Below are positions 16,801 through 19,613 of a stretch of DNA of 19,613 bases, piece by piece. The notes under the pieces are model-generated. The model had not been told where the DNA came from and searched no databases. It saw only the letters and a program-made list of their open reading frames with translations. Every line of letters starts with the position of its first letter. The first letter of the stretch is position 1. The DNA comes from WTFY01 sp965220895 (GTDB lineage: Bacteria; Pseudomonadota; Gammaproteobacteria; UBA4575): NCBI GenBank assembly GCA_965220895.1, contig CBDCRF010000005.1, positions 1-19,613 of the forward strand, written 5' to 3'. The position numbers were made by a program, and so were the translations under genes.

Positions 16801-17110
16801 CTGTGTGCCCCCTGTTGGGGGTCATATTATCCTGGGTGAGGTTAGTCCAGGTTGGCCCATGGGTTAGGGTAGATACTGGGGGTGGTTGCCCCAGGCCATG
16901 GGAAGAGGAGGGGTTAAGGTTAGGGTTAGGTATATTAACCCTGTCCCCTGAGGAAGTGGCTATGTGCCCCTCGTTAGGGTTCCAAGTGCCCAAGGTGGGG
17001 TAACCTGGGTAATGTGGCCCATGGGTTAGGGTTAGTTCTGGGGTTTGGTTGTCCCAGCCCATGGGGGAAGCAGGGGTTAGGTTAGGGTTAGGTATATTGA
17101 CCCTCTGCCC
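13880..17110 (+). repeat. Degenerate telomeric array, about 20 units of about 160 bp
   Basis: The junction GGTTAGGGTTAGGTGTGTT recurs about every 160 bp from about 14003 to 17090. Each unit also carries CCCTGGCCCCTGAGGGT, GTGCCCCTTGT, CCCATGGGTTAGGGTTGAT or TAGTT, and GCCCCAGGCCATGGG. TTAGGG is present two to four times per unit. Two sub-types alternate, with TTAGTTCTGGGGGTGGTTGCC or TTGATCCTGGGGGAGGTAGCC. Open frames here, which repeat G-L-R-L-G-L-G-V-L-A-L-A-P, are products of the repeat and not genes. The layout resembles the heterogeneous TTAGGG region of roseolovirus direct repeats. Confidence 0.85.
15349..15376 (+). repeat. T8-G20 homopolymer tract within the telomeric array
   Basis: Eight T are followed by 20 consecutive G. 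Sister units have only TTTTGGGGGGG at this point (14704, 15846). It may be a second, degenerate pac1-like tract or polymerase slippage, and its length is likely to be unstable or mis-sequenced. Confidence 0.7.
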
Positions 17111-17640
17111 TGCACGTTGCCCCTCGTCCCTTGTAGGGGTTGAGTGGGGTACTGGTGGTGTGTACGCCCCGTCGGGGTGGAGTGGCCCCTAATGTTGGCC
17201 CTTGGGGGGCGCGCCCTATACTCCAGGTGTGGAGGGGGTTGTTAAGTCCAAGGGGTGTTGTTGTGCCCCTAAGTGGGGGGCTGAATTGGGGTACCTTGTA
17301 GGGACCCAGTTGTTTGGTTTATAGTCCCTTACCACTGGGTGTGGGGTGGGGGGACATACGGGGTAAAGAGGTGGCCCCGTGAGGGATTAGAACCGTCCTG
17401 GGGAGGCCCCGGGTGGATCCAGGGAGGCTAGGCATCGTGAGAGGGAATGCGAGGGTTAGGTTTTGTATAATCGAACAGAAGTGTGTCCACAAGGTCGGGC
17501 GCCCCCCACGCTTCGTGTTATACGCTAGCGGGGGAGTTACGGCCTTTATTGATGCTCAACCAGCACCCACGAAAGTCCCAGCGCATGCCCCGGGTCCCGT
17601 CCGAGGTCTCCCCCGCCCCACTCGTGTGTGAGGGAGGGGG
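17110..17640. other. G-rich spacer with degenerate telomeric remnants, no gene seen
   Basis: The first 250 bases keep phrases of the telomeric unit (TGTGCCCCT, GGCCC(A/T)TGG) without TTAGGG. Further on there is one GGGTTAGG at about 17453. A minus-strand AATAAA lies at 17545-17550 and could end a minus-strand transcript from the right. The short frames at 17413-17668 have no recognisable features. Confidence 0.4.
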
Positions 17641-17641
17641 C

Positions 17642-17700
17642 GGAGGAGAGGAAGAGGTGAGGGGGTGATGCGGTTGCTCCCCTCTCCTCTCCTCTCCTCC
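17642..17700. repeat. Imperfect inverted repeat, purine-rich arm against pyrimidine-rich arm
   Basis: A 23-base GA-rich arm (17642-17664) pairs with a 22-base CT-rich arm (17679-17700) with about three mismatches or gaps around a 14-base loop. It would form a stable RNA hairpin or DNA cruciform, and the mirror-like GA/CT content also permits triplex DNA. Confidence 0.6.
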
Positions 17701-17935
17701 CACCCCTCCCCGGCCGAGAAGGGCGACGGAGTGTTCCAGCCCGTGGGTATGGCTGATCCCTGAGTAGTGGTTTTGTGAACCTAGAGGGGGTGTGTAGTGA
17801 TTGGGGGATGAGGCCTTTTTTAGAGGCCCCCTACACGAGATGATGTCCCCTCTGTGGTGATACGCTGCTTGTCGGCAGCGTGAGATAGGTTGGTGGTGGT
17901 GGAGAGATGAAAAGGCGCCCCATTCCTTCTTAAGC

Positions 17936-17950
17936 GGTCCCTTAAGGAGG
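17936..17950 (-). repeat. KGP cassette motif, isolated copy right of the telomeric array
   Basis: GGTCCCTTAAGG is preceded by TTAAGC. The minus strand reads L-L-K-G-P-L with AAG. It shows that the motif family exists on both sides of the telomeric array. No acceptor is obvious. Confidence 0.5.
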
Positions 17951-18020
17951 GGGGTCTGTTTTAAATCACAGCCAAGTAGACAACTGGTGGTTGATAACCT
18001 GAAAGTTGCTGTGAAAAGGT

Positions 18021-18186
18021 CATTTTAAAGCTTGTGTGGGCTTAAAATGAGCTCCAAATGGTGGAGTAGGCAAGGCAGAAGTGATTGCTTAGCCAGCGGC
18101 CTTCTGGATGGGTGTTTCAAGCAGGGATTTGATGCTCGCCAGAAGGCCAGTGACGATTTGTAGTCGTCTGGTGAGGCATTAATGCC
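18021..18186. repeat. Cluster of three dyad symmetries
   Basis: Three dyads lie within 166 bases. CATTTTAAAGC (18021-18031) pairs with GCTTAAAATG (18040-18049), with one bulged A and an 8-base loop. GGCCTTCTGG (18098-18107) pairs perfectly with CCAGAAGGCC (18139-18148) across 31 bases. GGCATTAATGCC (18175-18186) is a 12-bp palindrome. No ORF overlaps. They could be structured RNA or protein-binding dyads. The remainder of 17710-18290 shows nothing I can identify. Confidence 0.55.
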
Positions 18187-18289
18187 ATATGGGGCTTTTT
18201 AAGCCATTCTGTCATGATCTGAGAGAAATCTCCTCTAAACTGCAATTCTGGATTTGAAGGAAAAAAGGCCTTTTTGGGGCTCATTTCGC

Positions 18290-18785
18290 CAGTTTTGGTC
18301 CGATTTGAGTGCTGTTTCGAACGTCAGAATCAGTGAGGAGGGTGTCCCGAGGGTCCCTGAGGTGCCAGGAGGCCCGGGGATGAGTTTGGTGTCAGTTTTT
18401 TGGCCGACGTAAAGTTGGTCCGAGGTGGTTCGGACGCCCCCTAGGGTGTAGGGGGGATGTAGGAGAGTGGTTCTGTTTTTGGTCCGATCGAAATCGGGGT
18501 CTCGGAAGTGCCGAAACGCTCGAAATTGGCTTAAAAAGGGCCTTGTGAGCCCTATGCCTCTGAAACTGCTTCAGTTGCTTGATATCTCATTCTCTCTCTC
18601 TCTCTCCTTCTGTCTTCTGAGATGGTCTTAAAAGGGGGACCTTTCCTGTTAGGACCGTTTAAAGGCTGTATTGTGGATGCCTCTACGCTAATTTTGGTCC
18701 GATTAGAGTGCCGTTTCGAAAACCCTGCCTAGTGGGGAGGGTAGCCCGGACATCCCTGGGGTGCCAGGAGTCCCGGGGGGTTTTT
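18290..18785 (+). repeat. Duplicated segment (TTTTGGTCCGATTNGAGTGC... ), about 400 bp apart
   Basis: 18293-18375 and 18692-18777 share TTTTGGTCCGATT-GAGTGC-GTTTCGAA, then AGTG-GGAGGGT--CCCG and CCTG-GGTGCCAGGAG-CCCGGGG. A third partial copy of TTTTGGTCCGATCG lies at about 18477. No ORF is supported. A (TC)n tract lies at 18591-18606. Confidence 0.6.
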
Positions 18786-18925
18786 TTGGGGGTGTGGTAC
18801 TGGATAGTTGTTGGCATCGACTGGTTGAAGACACCAATATTTTACTAAGGCTCGGCCCGAGGGTAGTGGTGGTAATGGTAGTGGTGGGCGGCCCGGCACT
18901 CCATCCCCCGCTATGGTCCAGGGGG

Positions 18926-18951
18926 GTGTGTGTGTGTGTGTGTGTGTGTGT
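18926..18951 (+). repeat. (GT)13 microsatellite
   Basis: This is a simple dinucleotide run following GGGGG, 30 bases left of a GC-rich trinucleotide stretch. Alternating purine-pyrimidine DNA of this length can adopt Z-form. Confidence 0.9.
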
Positions 18952-18977
18952 AGGTGTATATGGAGGGGGAAGGCGCG

Positions 18978-19037
18978 GCACGCGGTGGCAGCTGCGGCAG
19001 TGGTGGCGGCAGCAGCGGTAGCGGCGGCGGCGGTGGC
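18978..19037 (+). repeat. Imperfect GGC/GCA trinucleotide repeat
   Basis: Interrupted GCGGCA/GTGGCG triplets end in GCGGCGGCGGCGGTGGCC. Frames through it give poly-Ala or Arg-Cys-like strings that arise from the repeat, and no gene is called. Confidence 0.8.
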
Positions 19038-19165
19038 CAGCCAGTCGGTCCGTCCCGTAGGGGTGGTAGTAAGGGGGCAACGACGACGGCGGCGGCTCAC
19101 GGTGGTGAATTTTTTAGAGGCCAATCATGAGAGTAACCCAGAGTGTTAGGTTGCATACGAGTTCT

Positions 19166-19183
19166 TTTATTATTATTATTATT
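19166..19183 (+). repeat. (TTA)6 microsatellite
   Basis: A short trinucleotide run. The complementary (AAT)5 occurs at about 10762-10777. Neither lies in a supported gene. Confidence 0.85.
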
Positions 19184-19317
19184 CGATATCTGAGTAGAAC
19201 TGTGGTGGTTCTTTTACAAAGATAATGCGATTGTTCCGAATAACTCGAATTCGATTCTACTTGGTACAAGAAGAAAGAAAAAATTAATTTTCAAATCGAA
19301 CAACAAAAGAGGAAGAC

Positions 19318-19333
19318 GGTCCTAGGAGCAGTG
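19318..19333 (-). repeat. Diverged KGPS motif near the right edge
   Basis: The minus strand reads L-L-L-G-P-S with a TCT serine codon. A plus-strand AATAAA lies nearby at 19367-19372. At 19478-19512 a block similar to 203-235 (TTTGCTCCTCC-TTGTCACAGAGGG) shows that the E-type repeat resumes here. 19190-19310 is AT-rich with no gene seen. Confidence 0.4.
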
Positions 19334-19613
19334 GTCACTGCTTCTGTTACTACTACTACAATAATCAATAAACCAGGACGGGGTGGTGGTGATGCTGATC
19401 AGCTTACAGGCCACCCCTGTATGTGTGCGTGTGTGCATACATACACGTCTAACTGTTGAGAATGTCTCATTTTGGCCGTCCTACTTTGCTCCTCCATTGT
19501 CACAGAGGGGGTACCCTAACCATATGTTATCGTGGTTGGGGCCTAGAAGGGTTCTCTGGTGAGAGAACGTGCAGTGCATCTTTGTCTCTTGTGGACTGTG
19601 CCCGAAAAGAGCC

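Noticed and set aside
14003..17003. Plus-strand frames repeating G-L-R-L-G-L-G-V-L-A-L-A-P in the telomeric array
   Set aside because: They are translations of the 160-bp repeat unit, with no start context, no conservation of length and frame breaks between units.

Overview
The window looks like the terminal or repeat region of a large DNA virus of a TTAGGG-telomere host, most likely a herpesvirus. The reasons are an imperfect telomeric repeat array of about 3.2 kb, a G-tract/T-tract/G-tract element like a herpesvirus pac1 cleavage/packaging signal, one very large low-complexity regulatory-type ORF preceded by a spliced leader, and kilobases of tandem repeats with vertebrate promoter and splice signals. 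I cannot name the virus. Telomere-bearing herpesviruses occur among roseoloviruses, Marek-like alphaherpesviruses and fish alloherpesviruses, and a copy integrated in a host genome cannot be excluded.

Layout. 1-870: tandem units of about 390 bp with the poly(A) signal of the main gene. 953-5491, minus strand: a 1512-residue RS-, Pro-, Ser/Thr- and Lys-rich nuclear-type protein, with a strong splice acceptor just before its ATG. 5.5-13.4 kb: no conventional gene, but a dense minus-strand array of exon-like cassettes organised in three tandem repeat families (A about 440 bp, B about 470 bp, C about 670 bp). About 13.4-13.6 kb: a candidate minus-strand promoter and first coding exon with a near-consensus donor. 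13.64-17.1 kb: perfect TTAGGG, the pac1-like element, then about 20 degenerate telomeric units of about 160 bp. 17.1-19.6 kb: gene-poor sequence with hairpins, microsatellites, a duplicated segment and two last copies of the cassette motif.

The unusual feature is a short motif present in about 43 copies on the minus strand. Translated in one frame it reads roughly K-L-x-x-V-(L/I)-K-G-P-S-F. It varies mostly at third codon positions (Lys AAA/AAG, Pro CCN, Ser AGY or TCT). In the 5.5-13 kb region most copies lie 6-25 nt after a pyrimidine-rich 3' splice site, often with a TACTAAC branch sequence, and nearly all those acceptors are in the same phase to the peptide frame. Eight or nine further copies lie inside the large ORF, all in one and the same alternative frame. 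I infer an array of duplicated, partly decayed mini-exons feeding a multi-exon minus-strand transcription unit that starts beside the telomeric repeats and probably includes the large ORF. This is inference from sequence; no transcript data were available.
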